A stretch of 64,000 nucleotides of DNA from Arthrobacter_M sp030063245 (GTDB lineage Bacteria > Actinomycetota > Actinomycetes > Actinomycetales > Micrococcaceae). Position 1 is the stretch's first letter, and the number at the start of each line of letters is the position of its first letter. The position numbers and the translations under genes are program-made. The notes beneath the pieces are model-generated. The model saw only the letters and a program-made list of their open reading frames with translations, was not told the origin of the DNA and did no database searches. The stretch is from contig NZ_CP180316.1 in NCBI RefSeq assembly GCF_051131705.1, positions 3,596,001 through 3,660,000 on the forward strand, written 5' to 3'. Below are positions 1 through 7,617 of the stretch, piece by piece.

Positions 1-4
1 AATT

Positions 5-1615
5 CTAGTGCTGATTACCTGATTCGTCATCGTCGTCGGCCGGCTTTTCCGTCACCAGGGCCTCGGTGGTGAGGACCAGTGCGGCGATGGAAGCAGCGTT
101 ACGCAGCGCGGAACGCGTGACCTTCACCGGGTCGATGATGCCGGCTGCAATCAGGTCGCCGTACTCGCCGGTGGCGGCGTTGAAGCCGTGGCCATCGGGG
201 AGTTCGCCAACCTTGTTGACCACCACATAGCCGTCATGCCCGGCGTTCTGGGCAATCCAGCGCAGCGGCTGGGCAATGGCGCGGCGGACAAGTCCGACGG
301 CGGTCGCGGCGTCGCCGTCGAGCTTGGAGACGTAAGGATCATCGTCCAGGGCCTTGGCGGCCTGGACCAGTGCGGAACCGCCACCAGCCACGATGCCCTC
401 TTCGAGCGCGGCGCGGGTGGAGGAAACGGCATCCTCGATGCGGTGTTTCTTCTCCTTGAGCTCGACCTCGGTGGCTGCGCCGACCTTGATCACGCCGATG
501 CCTCCGGCCAGCTTGGCCAGACGCTCCTGCAGCTTCTCTTTGTCCCAATCGGAATCGGTGCGCTCGAGTTCGGCGCGGATCTGCTTGACGCGGTCCGCGA
601 CGTCCTCGGACGAGCCGGCGCCGTCGACAATGGTGGTGGTGTCCTTGGTGACGGTGATCCGGCGTGCGGTGCCGAGCACCTCGAGGCCGACCTGGTCCAG
701 GCTCAGGCCGATCTCCGGGGAGACCACCTGCGCACCGGTCAGGGTCGCGATGTCCTGCAGCATCGCCTTGCGGCGGTCGCCGAAGCCCGGTGCCTTGACG
801 GCAACCACGTTCAGCGTGCCGCGGATTTTGTTGACGATCAGCGTGGACAGAGCCTCGCCGTCGACGTCCTCGGCAATGATGAACAGCGGCTTGGCGGCCT
901 GCAGAGCCTTCTCCAGCAGGGGCAGGAAATCCTGGATGGAGGAGATCTTGCCCTGGTTGATCAGGATCAGCGCATCTTCCAGCACCGCTTCCTGGCGCTC
1001 GGCGTCGGTGACGAAGTACGGCGAGAGGTAGCCCTTGTCGAACTGCATACCTTCGGTGAGCACCAGCTCGGTTGCCGTGGTGGAGGATTCCTCAATGGTG
1101 ATCACACCATCCTTGCCGACCTTGTCGAATGCCTCGGCGAGCAGTTCGCCGATTTCCGGGCTCTGGGCCGAGATGGCGGCAACTTCCGCCACCTGACGTC
1201 CCTGGACCTCGCGGGCATTCTCCAACAGACGCTTGGCGATCGCGTCCACCGATACCTCGATGCCGCGCTTCAGGTCTCCGGGAGCGGCGCCCGCGGCAAC
1301 GTTGCGCAGGCCTTCCTTGACCAGAGCCTGCGCCAAGACCGTCGCCGTCGTCGTTCCATCGCCGGCCACGTCGTTGGTCTTGGTCGCAACTTCCTTTGCC
1401 AGCTGCGCACCAAGGTTCTCGTACGGGTCCTCGAGCTCCACCTCACGGGCGATCGTAACGCCGTCGTTCGTGATGGTGGGGGCACCCCACTTCTTATCCA
1501 GCACAACGTTGCGGCCGCGCGGCCCCAGGGTCACCTTGACGGTGTTCGCCAGCTTATCGATGCCGGCTTCCAGGGAACGGCGGGCAGCGTCGTTGAATTC
1601 CAGCTGCTTTGCCAT
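5..1615 (-). CDS. groEL: 60 kDa chaperonin GroEL
   Basis: ATP-driven folding chamber that works with GroES in the cytoplasm. The 536-aa product has the full Cpn60 architecture. The start MAKQLEFND is chosen over an upstream in-frame ATG because it matches the family N-terminus. The nucleotide-binding motif GDGTTT lies at about residues 85-90. The C-terminus is acidic and ends ESGNQH; it lacks the Gly-Gly-Met tail of many GroELs and has only one histidine. groES lies 121 bp upstream on the same strand, so the two are probably co-transcribed from the CIRCE-controlled promoter near 2200. The stop codon lies 4 bases from the window edge, so any downstream gene is not visible. Confidence 0.98.
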   Translation of the reverse strand: MAKQLEFNDAARRSLEAGIDKLANTVKVTLGPRGRNVVLDKKWGAPTITNDGVTIAREVELEDPYENLGAQLAKEVATKTNDVAGDGTTTATVLAQALVKEGLRNVAAGAAPGDLKRGIEVSVDAIAKRLLENAREVQGRQVAEVAAISAQSPEIGELLAEAFDKVGKDGVITIEESSTTATELVLTEGMQFDKGYLSPYFVTDAERQEAVLEDALILINQGKISSIQDFLPLLEKALQAAKPLFIIAEDVDGEALSTLIVNKIRGTLNVVAVKAPGFGDRRKAMLQDIATLTGAQVVSPEIGLSLDQVGLEVLGTARRITVTKDTTTIVDGAGSSEDVADRVKQIRAELERTDSDWDKEKLQERLAKLAGGIGVIKVGAATEVELKEKKHRIEDAVSSTRAALEEGIVAGGGSALVQAAKALDDDPYVSKLDGDAATAVGLVRRAIAQPLRWIAQNAGHDGYVVVNKVGELPDGHGFNAATGEYGDLIAAGIIDPVKVTRSALRNAASIAALVLTTEALVTEKPADDDDESGNQH

Positions 1616-1736
1616 AATTCTGTGTCCTTTCAAGGCGAAACCCCGCACCCTGGATCCCGGAAGGGAGCGGCGGTGCGGGGATCCGTCAAAGCGATATGTG
1701 CTTCAGGAAGCTACTTAGCTGTTAGTTAGCTAGGTG

Positions 1737-2033
1737 CTACTTAACTACGATGGCGAGAACGTCGCGGGCGGACAGCACCAACAGTTCCTCGCCGCCCGTC
1801 TTGACTTCGGTTCCACCGTACTTGGAGTAGATGACGACGTCGCCGACGGCTACATCAATCGGGACGCGGTTGCCGTTGTCATCAATGCGGCCTGGGCCGA
1901 CTGCGACAACTTCACCTTCCTGAGGCTTTTCCTTGGCGGTGTCCGGGATCACCAGGCCGGAAGCAGTAGTCTGCTCGGCTTCCAGCTGACGGACAACAAT
2001 ACGATCCTCAAGAGGCTTAATAGAGACCGACAC
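1737..2033 (-). CDS. groES: 10 kDa co-chaperonin GroES
   Basis: Heptameric lid of the GroEL chamber. The 98-aa product starts VSVSIKPLEDRIVV and contains the conserved glycine-rich segment GGTEVKTGGEELLVL near its C-terminus. I use the GTG at 2033 because a strong Shine-Dalgarno (GAAGGGGAGGT) sits about 4 bases upstream and the family begins here; the reading frame stays open for 40 codons further upstream without family similarity. It is first in the groES-groEL unit and is preceded by two CIRCE palindromes. Confidence 0.97.
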   Translation of the reverse strand: MSVSIKPLEDRIVVRQLEAEQTTASGLVIPDTAKEKPQEGEVVAVGPGRIDDNGNRVPIDVAVGDVVIYSKYGGTEVKTGGEELLVLSARDVLAIVVK

Positions 2034-2153
2034 TCGGACCTCCCCTTCACATGAGTAAAATCTGCGGATGATTGCAATGAATGCGTCAACGTTGGTACTG
2101 CCAGCCGTCGTCGCGGTGCCGGTGGCAAGACCGTTTGCCGCACTCATCTTCAA

Positions 2154-2180
2154 TTAGCACCCTACGGGTGAGAGTGCTAA
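2154..2180. promoter_or_regulatory. CIRCE element (HrcA operator), proximal
   Basis: Inverted repeat TTAGCACCC-N9-GAGTGCTAA, one base away from the consensus TTAGCACTC-N9-GAGTGCTAA. It lies between the groES start and the predicted -10. HrcA normally binds this element to repress groESL outside heat stress; no hrcA gene is in the window. Confidence 0.93.
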
Positions 2181-2185
2181 CCCCG

Positions 2186-2214
2186 ACTCTATGGTTTGGC
2201 TGGCACTCGGTCAA
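2186..2214 (-). promoter_or_regulatory. groESL promoter
   Basis: On the minus strand, TTGACC (2209-2214) and TAGAGT (2186-2191) are separated by 17 bases, a good sigma-70/HrdB-type match. The -35 lies inside the distal CIRCE palindrome and the transcription start would fall near the proximal one. The transcription start is inferred, not mapped. Confidence 0.7.
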
Positions 2215-2226
2215 GGTGAGTGCCAG
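2200..2226. promoter_or_regulatory. second CIRCE-like palindrome
   Basis: Perfect 9-9-9 inverted repeat CTGGCACTC-N9-GAGTGCCAG, 46 bp centre-to-centre from the proximal CIRCE. It keeps the GCACTC/GAGTGC core and differs at the outer bases. The predicted -35 of the groES promoter falls inside its spacer, so binding here should block RNA polymerase directly. Confidence 0.8.
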
Positions 2227-2387
2227 TTTTCGCTTCGTGTCCGCCGTCAGCGGAAAACGGTGTGGGCGTCGTGGCTGCCCGGTCCGCGGCGCTCGCACAG
2301 CGGCGAAACCCGGTGGTGCGCAGGATAGGCACCACCGCATCCGGCGGGGCCCGCCCTGCGCTCATTGCACCGGATAGGCTTCTTTAC

Positions 2388-3635
2388 ATGGCCCAGGAAC
2401 AGATTTCACCCCTTTTCACCTCCGAAGGCTGGGAGCTGCTGAACTCGCTGGGCCCGTACGCCGAAAAGGATGCCCTCGCGCTCAACTCCCGGCTGCGCAC
2501 TGCAGGGCACTCCGCCGAACTTGTCTCCGCCGTACTGACACAGTCCCGGCTGCGGACCAAGGCCGAGGCCAAGTTCGGCGAGTTCGCCCGCCAGATGATT
2601 TTCACGCGGGCCGGGCTGGAGCAGGCCACGCGGCTCAACGTGGCGGCGCGGCACGCGGAACGCTTCATCTCCGCCAAGGTGGCGCACGTGGCTGATCTGG
2701 GCTGCGGGATCGGGGCCGATTCGCTGGCGCTCTCGAGCCTGGACATTGCGGTGACCGCCGTGGAGCTGGACGAGACCACCGCGGCCTGCGCCACCTTGAA
2801 CCTGATGCCCTTCCCGTCCGCCACGGTGATCCAGGCGGACGCCACCACGGTGGATCTGACCGGAGTTGACGGCGTCTGGCTTGACCCGGCCCGGCGGACG
2901 ACCACGACGTCGGGGACCACCAGGTTGTTTGATCCGGAGGCTTTTTCGCCGCCACTGTCCTTCGTCGAAACCCTGGCTGCGCGGGGCCTGGCCGTGGGCG
3001 TCAAACTGGGCCCCGGTATACCGCACGAATCCCTCCCGGCGGGCTGCGAAGCGCAATGGGTCTCTGTCGACGGCGACGTTGTGGAGGCGGCCCTGTGGTT
3101 CAACGCGCTCGCCCGGCCGGAGGTGAACCGCGCGGCGCTGGTGATCGGGGCGCGGGGGTCCGCGGAGCTGACCAGCGCGGTACCCTACGATCCTTCAGCG
3201 CAGGACGTTGAAACGGGTCCGGCGGAAGGCTACCTCTATGAGCCCGATGGAGCGGTCATCCGTGCCGGTCTGGTTGCGGATCTGGCCAGGACCATTGACG
3301 GGCATCTGCTCGATCCCCATATTGCCTACATCTGCGCAGCGGAGCTGCGGGACACGCCGTTTGCTAGGGCCTACCGCGTGCTTGAGGTGAAACCCTACAA
3401 CGTCCGGGCTCTGAAGAGCTGGGTGCAGGCCAACCGGATCGGGGTGCTGGACATCAAGAAGCGCGGCATGGCGGTCACCCCGGAGGAACTGCGCAAGCAG
3501 TTGCTCCCCGGTGCGGGCAAGCGGCGGAAGGACGCCATTAACACCGCAACCCTGGTCCTGACCCGGATCGGTGCTGACCGGGTCGCGATCGTCGTCGAGC
3601 CCGTCACTCACCCTGCACTGCCGCGTGCGCTGTGA
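2388..3635 (+). CDS. class I SAM-dependent methyltransferase with THUMP-like C-terminus
   Basis: The 415-aa product has SAM-binding motif I VADLGCGIGADSLAL at about residues 101-115, a following acidic VELDE segment, and the catalytic-type motif WLDPARRT near residue 160. The C-terminal third, with GMAVTPEELRKQLLPG and a late TLVLTRIG, resembles the THUMP-like domain in actinobacterial proteins of this type. The family is presumed to act on RNA, but no substrate can be read from the sequence. The ATG at 2388 is preferred over longer alternatives because family similarity starts at MAQEQISPLF. It is divergent from groES. Confidence 0.85.
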   Translation: MAQEQISPLFTSEGWELLNSLGPYAEKDALALNSRLRTAGHSAELVSAVLTQSRLRTKAEAKFGEFARQMIFTRAGLEQATRLNVAARHAERFISAKVAHVADLGCGIGADSLALSSLDIAVTAVELDETTAACATLNLMPFPSATVIQADATTVDLTGVDGVWLDPARRTTTTSGTTRLFDPEAFSPPLSFVETLAARGLAVGVKLGPGIPHESLPAGCEAQWVSVDGDVVEAALWFNALARPEVNRAALVIGARGSAELTSAVPYDPSAQDVETGPAEGYLYEPDGAVIRAGLVADLARTIDGHLLDPHIAYICAAELRDTPFARAYRVLEVKPYNVRALKSWVQANRIGVLDIKKRGMAVTPEELRKQLLPGAGKRRKDAINTATLVLTRIGADRVAIVVEPVTHPALPRAL

Positions 3636-4320
3636 CCGATAACTGGCTGTGACCCGTGCCGTTTTTCGACGTCTCCTGCACACTTCAGCTGTAGCGTGCG
3701 AGCGAACAGTCGCGCGAGGTGCGCACGCCGTCCTTTTTGCCCTTTTTCTCGGCCCAAAGAAACTTTTCCCCAACCTCCAACCCCAGACTTGAGAGCGGAA
3801 TCTCGACCCGGTCACAAGGGCGCAGGGCTTTATCCTGTGCTATCGGGAAGTGCCCAGAACCTTAGGAATGGCTTCCGCGGGGGACCGTCTCGTAGTGTAC
3901 TGGCCAATTCAAACTTTCCTTCGGACAGAGCAGTTATCCACGGCTCTGGCTCAAGTCCGCGCTTCTATCAGCGGCAACGCGGGCACTGGTCGCAGCCTCG
4001 CTCTCCGCCCGTCCCGGAACCCGGTAACCCGGTCATCATCGCTCAAGGTGTAGTCAAGAGCCCATTTCGCTCGCTGCCACCACTGGTCCTTTCGGTCGGT
4101 CCTCCCCTTGAGACCTCGGTCCGCCGACGCATATCGCCGTTGAGAACGGCTGGCCAAGGCCACGCCTGCAAGGGCCAGCGCCGCGGCCGTATCGCCGCAC
4201 GCCGGCTTCCAGAAGATCTGCCTTTACGAGGCGCCCATCCTGATGCCTCGGTGTGCAAAGGACTTCTGACATTTTGCGCAGACGACTTCGAAAATGACGC
4301 CCCTCAACTGGCCTTAAACT
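3636..4320. other. gap with no convincing gene
   Basis: About 690 bases between the methyltransferase and the lipoprotein terminator. Long open frames exist but have the arginine/proline/serine-rich composition of GC-rich shadows. The only stretch that looks once-coding is on the minus strand at about 3950-4220 (separate entry). Confidence 0.55.
3951..4215 (-). pseudogene. possible remnant of a small membrane protein
   Basis: A minus-strand frame reads ALALAGVALASRSQRRYA, then RKDQWWQRAKWALDYTLSDDD. This looks like one hydrophobic segment followed by a charged, tryptophan-rich cytoplasmic tail, a layout common in actinobacterial hypothetical proteins. The frame lacks a good start and its C-terminus becomes arginine/proline-rich, so it is probably broken. 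Support is composition only; I do not recognise a named family. Confidence 0.25.
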
Positions 4321-4321
4321 C

Positions 4322-4367
4322 CTGTACTCCGGCTCCTCAAGAAAGCTGATGAGGAGCCGGAGTACAG
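4322..4367 (-). terminator. strong hairpin terminator of the lipoprotein gene
   Basis: Perfect 17-bp inverted repeat: arm CTGTACTCCGGCTCCTC at 4322-4338 and its complement at 4351-4367, with one more A-T pair closing a 10-base loop. It begins 18 bases after the stop of the minus-strand lipoprotein. There is no T-run, as is usual for high-GC actinobacterial terminators. Confidence 0.75.
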
Positions 4368-4384
4368 AGCGTGCGGTGCAGGTG

Positions 4385-5074
4385 CTACTTGGTGTTCACG
4401 GTGATGGTGGCGACGCCGACCAGCATGCCTTCCTTCACAGCGTCCGTCTTGAACGTCTTGTTCAGCAGACCGGCCGCGACGTCGGAGATCTTCACCTCGG
4501 TACCCTGCAGGATCGCGGTGTCGCCCTCGGTCTTGAGCGGCATCAGGGTGGAACCGTCAAGGTTGAAGATGTACGCCTGCTTCGCCGCGACGGTCCCGTT
4601 GACTGCCACATCGCCATAGAGCTTGGAGGTGCCCGGGTCAATGGTGAAGTTGGTCAGGTCCACCTTGGTGTCCCCGGCCGTCAAGGAGAAGCCTGAACCG
4701 GCGTGGCTGATCAGACCCTGCACAAACGGGCGATAGGCCTCTGCCGGATCATAGTAATCAACCTTGCCGCCCGTGATCGGGAAGATCAATGAACCGTCGG
4801 TCAGCTGCGCGGTCCCGATGACTCCCGGGGTCAGGCCCAGGGTCTTCAGCGCAGCGCCGAAGGAAGCGTCGAGCTTAACCGCGGTGGTGGTGCCTGTCAG
4901 GGCCGGAATGGAGGCCAACGGCTTGGGCGTCGACGTCATCGCCGATGAGCTCGAGGACGCACTCGTCGTTTTGCTGGAGACGGCCGTATCGGTACTGCTG
5001 CACGCTGCCAGCGAGAACAGGAGTGCTCCGGATGCTGCAACCGCGCCGACTGTGGTAAAAATTGATTTACGCAT
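4385..5074 (-). CDS. secreted lipoprotein of unknown function
   Basis: The 229-aa product has a classic lipoprotein signal: MRKS, a hydrophobic stretch, then the lipobox LAAC at about residues 22-25. A serine/threonine-rich linker of about 25 residues follows, and then a beta-rich domain with motifs such as LTDGSLIFPITGGKVDYYD and LTNFTIDPGTSKLYGDVAVNG. It is presumably anchored to the outer face of the membrane. The repeated ITGG/IDPGTS pattern suggests a ligand-binding or scaffold domain, but I recognise no catalytic residues. It stands alone, with its own terminator downstream and no obvious partner gene. Confidence 0.85.
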   Translation of the reverse strand: MRKSIFTTVGAVAASGALLFSLAACSSTDTAVSSKTTSASSSSSAMTSTPKPLASIPALTGTTTAVKLDASFGAALKTLGLTPGVIGTAQLTDGSLIFPITGGKVDYYDPAEAYRPFVQGLISHAGSGFSLTAGDTKVDLTNFTIDPGTSKLYGDVAVNGTVAAKQAYIFNLDGSTLMPLKTEGDTAILQGTEVKISDVAAGLLNKTFKTDAVKEGMLVGVATITVNTK

Positions 5075-5281
5075 GATAAATAATCCCTAACTGTGTGATT
5101 GGTGTCCGTTGCCGAAGGTGTCTATCCACCGGCTGGCCTGTCACAGGTACTTCGCGGCGGCAGCGGGAGCGGATGGGTCAGCTATTAACCGTTACCGTCC
5201 CGTTACCGTCAGGCCACCGGATGTAGCCGTCGCAGACGGACCCGTTCGCCCCACTCGATCCGGCCGCTGGGCTCGGCGCCT

Positions 5282-5525
5282 CGGATCCGCAGAGTGCCCT
5301 GGGGACGGTTTTGGCGCGCTGTGAGTTGGACCGGTGGCCTGCTGCTCGTCGTCTACGGCGGCATCAGCACGGTGACCAGCGTCGCCGTCTTGCTGGGGGT
5401 GATCCGTCCGGAGGGCGGTTACGACGCCACGGCAACGATGGGCCACGCCTGGCTATGGGACCCTTGTTTCTGATCTGGGGGGGTTGCTTTAATCTGATCC
5501 CTGTGGCTCTCGCGCAGAACCGTGA
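5282..5525 (+). pseudogene. C-terminal remnant of a DUF3995 membrane protein
   Basis: From 5282 one frame reads AVSWTGGLLLVVYGGISTV and then RPEGGYDATATMGHAWLWDP, matching the end of DUF3995 integral-membrane proteins (the GGYD...GHAWLWDP block is characteristic from memory). A one-base shift near 5461 moves the expected LFLIWGG into another frame. A second shift near 5485 returns to the first frame for LWLSRR, with TGA stops between. The N-terminal half is absent. The gene is dead unless these are sequence errors. Confidence 0.65.
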
Positions 5526-5848
5526 CGACCGACCCGACACCCGGATCCACACCAGCCACAGACGGTTTCTGAAAGGACAATTTCCAGATGACGGGCATGT
5601 TTGCGGGCGACTGGGAGCGCCACGGGGTGCACTGCGGAGCCGAGTAGGCCAGGTCACACGGCCGTAGTCCGGGGGAACCACAACGAAGTCAGGGTTCCGG
5701 CCACGGCATGGCTCTCGTCGAAGGTGAGATTACGCGGTGCGAGTCATTGTGGCATTCGTAAAGTTGGAGCAACCTACGGCTGCCCTCGATCAGCACCCTG
5801 TCATCCCAGCTAGTGGACGGCTGGTGGATCGGATGCCATCCTGATGCG

Positions 5849-6157
5849 ATGGCCAACGAAGAGGACGTCCGGCGCATATGCTTTTCCCTTCCCGGCGTCT
5901 GCGAACGACCAAGTTGGGGACAGCCCGCCTGGTTCGCCCGCACCCTGATGGCCCGGATGTGGGAGGAAGGCGTACTTACGGTGAAGAGCCAGGAGCGAGA
6001 CGCCCTCGCAGGCATCGCCCCGGATATCTACTTCTGGACTCCCCACCACCAACGTTCACCCATCCTTGTCCTCATCCATCTCGACAAGATTGCGTCCGAG
6101 GAACTCCAAGAACCTTTGGAGGAGTCATACCGCATCGCCGGTGCGCCACAGCGGTAG
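5849..6157 (+). CDS. MmcQ/YjbR family protein
   Basis: The 102-aa product covers the compact MmcQ/YjbR fold. Family-typical blocks are FSLPGVCERPSWGQPAWF near the N-terminus, EEGVLTVKSQERDAL in the middle and YFWTPHHQRSPILVLIHL towards the end. The family is small, cytosolic and often called DNA-binding by structural analogy; its biochemical role is not settled. The start at 5849 (MANEEDVRRICF) is chosen over an ATG 36 bases upstream because that extension is unlike the family. It is the only intact-looking gene between 5.1 and 7.7 kb. Confidence 0.85.
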   Translation: MANEEDVRRICFSLPGVCERPSWGQPAWFARTLMARMWEEGVLTVKSQERDALAGIAPDIYFWTPHHQRSPILVLIHLDKIASEELQEPLEESYRIAGAPQR

Positions 6158-6218
6158 GAGCATGGCAGGGATTTCGAACAGGGCACACTCAGTCGCACCT
6201 TCGTTGCCAACCTCACCG

Positions 6219-6515
6219 GTTACCGGCCATTGTTGCGGGACTGCTGGGCGCCTTAGCCAGCGCGCGGGGTTCACGGTGCTAACGACTCCCCCGCTGGTAT
6301 TGAACGAAACCCTCGACCTGATCTCCGTCCAAGGCGGTCGAATTCCTGGTATACACCGACCAGACCGAAGGACCTCAAACCAGGACCCTCATGGACGCCG
6401 CCAGCAAAGCCGGCATGCCGGTGGCCGACTTCATCGAAACGCTCCCGAAGGCCGCAATTATCTGCAATGGCGAGCGCCAACGTTGACCAGCTCGAAAAAG
6501 GTTCTGCGGGGCTAA
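6219..6515 (+). pseudogene. remnant of a zinc/manganese ABC transporter substrate-binding protein
   Basis: Three frames must be joined to read the C-terminus of a ZnuA-like solute-binding protein: a stretch around ANDSPA, then VLNETLDLIS (6297), then EFLVYTDQTEGPQT and AGMPVADFIETLP (6340-6447), then NYLQW and a VDQLEK-like end. These match the segment holding the last metal-binding region and final helix of the family. At least three one-base shifts are needed. The N-terminal two thirds and the partner permease and ATPase are missing. Assignment is from remembered family sequence. Confidence 0.55.
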
Positions 6516-6976
6516 GCCGCCCGTAAGCCAGTCCCTTCATCAGGCATTCGCTGCATCCCAAGGACACTCCGGCCATGGCAAGAGAAACAGCCCTTTCAAG
6601 CCGCCCCGCACTTCTGCCCGGAGACCGGCCGCTGGCTGGCACAACGGGACGTCAATACCGGTCGATATCTTTAGTCCCGCTTGTTCAAGGCCGTGAGGGC
6701 GGGGCGATTCTGTTCTGGACAATATCCATGACGGGCGGGATGGCCTCTGTCTGCCTCGCTACGGATAGCAAATCGTGATGCATTCGAGATGCAGTGGAGG
6801 CGGGAACGGCATCTCCGGATCTTAACTTCCGGCGAGATCCGTTAAGTAGTCGATGACATCGAGATGATGGCGCGTTAGTGGACCTATGGCCGTGGTGGCT
6901 GTTCAAGATGTCATTCGCAGAAGCGACGCCGAATCGGAGTCTGGGGAGGATCGGTAATTAAACTCGCGCTAAGTGG
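6516..6976. other. gap with no gene
   Basis: About 460 bases of moderately AT-richer sequence between the metal-binding-protein remnant and a recombinase remnant. Short open frames in all phases lack starts with ribosome sites and lack recognisable motifs. Confidence 0.5.
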
Positions 6977-7150
6977 TCATGCGGACTCGTCTGCGCGTTT
7001 GATGGCACGGTAGACCGTTGAACGCGCTACTGCGAAGAGTTCGGCAAGTTCCGCCGTCGTGTGTCCCGGCCCGGTGAACCGAGACCAGGGGGGCTTCCTT
7101 TTTCTGTGAGAGCTTGGGTTGTTTCCCGCGCAGGCGGCCTTTTGCCTTTG
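6977..7150 (-). pseudogene. C-terminal remnant of a serine recombinase (resolvase type)
   Basis: The minus strand reads LAKAKGRLRGKQPKLSQKKE and HRAGTHD in one frame and then, after an apparent two-base deletion near 7053, TTAELAELFAVARSTVYRAI with stop at 6977. The second part is the helix-turn-helix DNA-binding tail of Tn3-type resolvases. The catalytic N-terminal domain is absent; upstream sequence is unrelated. It is a different copy from the recombinase split around 7336-10369. Confidence 0.75.
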
Positions 7151-7335
7151 CCAATCGGCACCCAAGTAATCGGTCGTCGCTTCCACGACCACGAAGTCCC
7201 GGCAGTCGCCAGAGAGCTCGAACGACTCAGCTAACAGCCCGAGCTGGGCGAGAGCTTAAAATGGGATCTCCCGGCGCTTTCATTTGTATTGCCGTGTTCC
7301 TGGTCCGGTGATTCCAGGCTTTGCTGTCGTCAGCC

Positions 7336-7617
7336 AGATTCCATGCTGAGGTAGCGGTAGACGGTGGCCCGGCTTGTGCCGATGATCATTCCGATGTCGG
7401 CCGGTTTTAGACCCTGGGTTTTCAAATCGCGGGCCCGCTTGACGTTGGGGTGGTTGGCGGTGATTTCCTGGCGCCCTGCCTTGCGGCCGTGGGAGGCGGC
7501 GACGGCCATGCCGGCCTTGGTGCGTTCGGAGAGTTGGTCGCGTTCGAGCTGGGCGAGGCGGAGATGATGGTGACCATGGCTTGGGCCATGGCCCGGCCCG
7601 GTTCACTGGCGGGGTCT
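7336..7617 (-). pseudogene. C-terminal half of a serine recombinase split by an IS
   Basis: The minus strand reads DPASEPGRAMAQAMVTIIS, then after a one-base deletion near 7557 LAQLERDQLSERTKAGMAVA and the DNA-binding tail ADIGMIIGTSRATVYRYLSM. This joins exactly to the N-terminal half at 10045-10369 if the IS at 7618-10044 and one copy of the 5-bp duplication are removed: GIATD from one side runs into PASEPGRAMAQ on the other. The gene was therefore interrupted by insertion and also carries a frameshift. Confidence 0.85.

Noticed and set aside
188..1729. 513-codon + strand open frame across groEL
   Set aside because: Antisense shadow of groEL: no family similarity, GC-driven composition, and the minus strand encodes an unmistakable chaperonin.
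3696..4349. 217-codon + strand frame
   Set aside because: Proline/serine/arginine-rich, no ribosome site, no motif; runs into the lipoprotein terminator hairpin.
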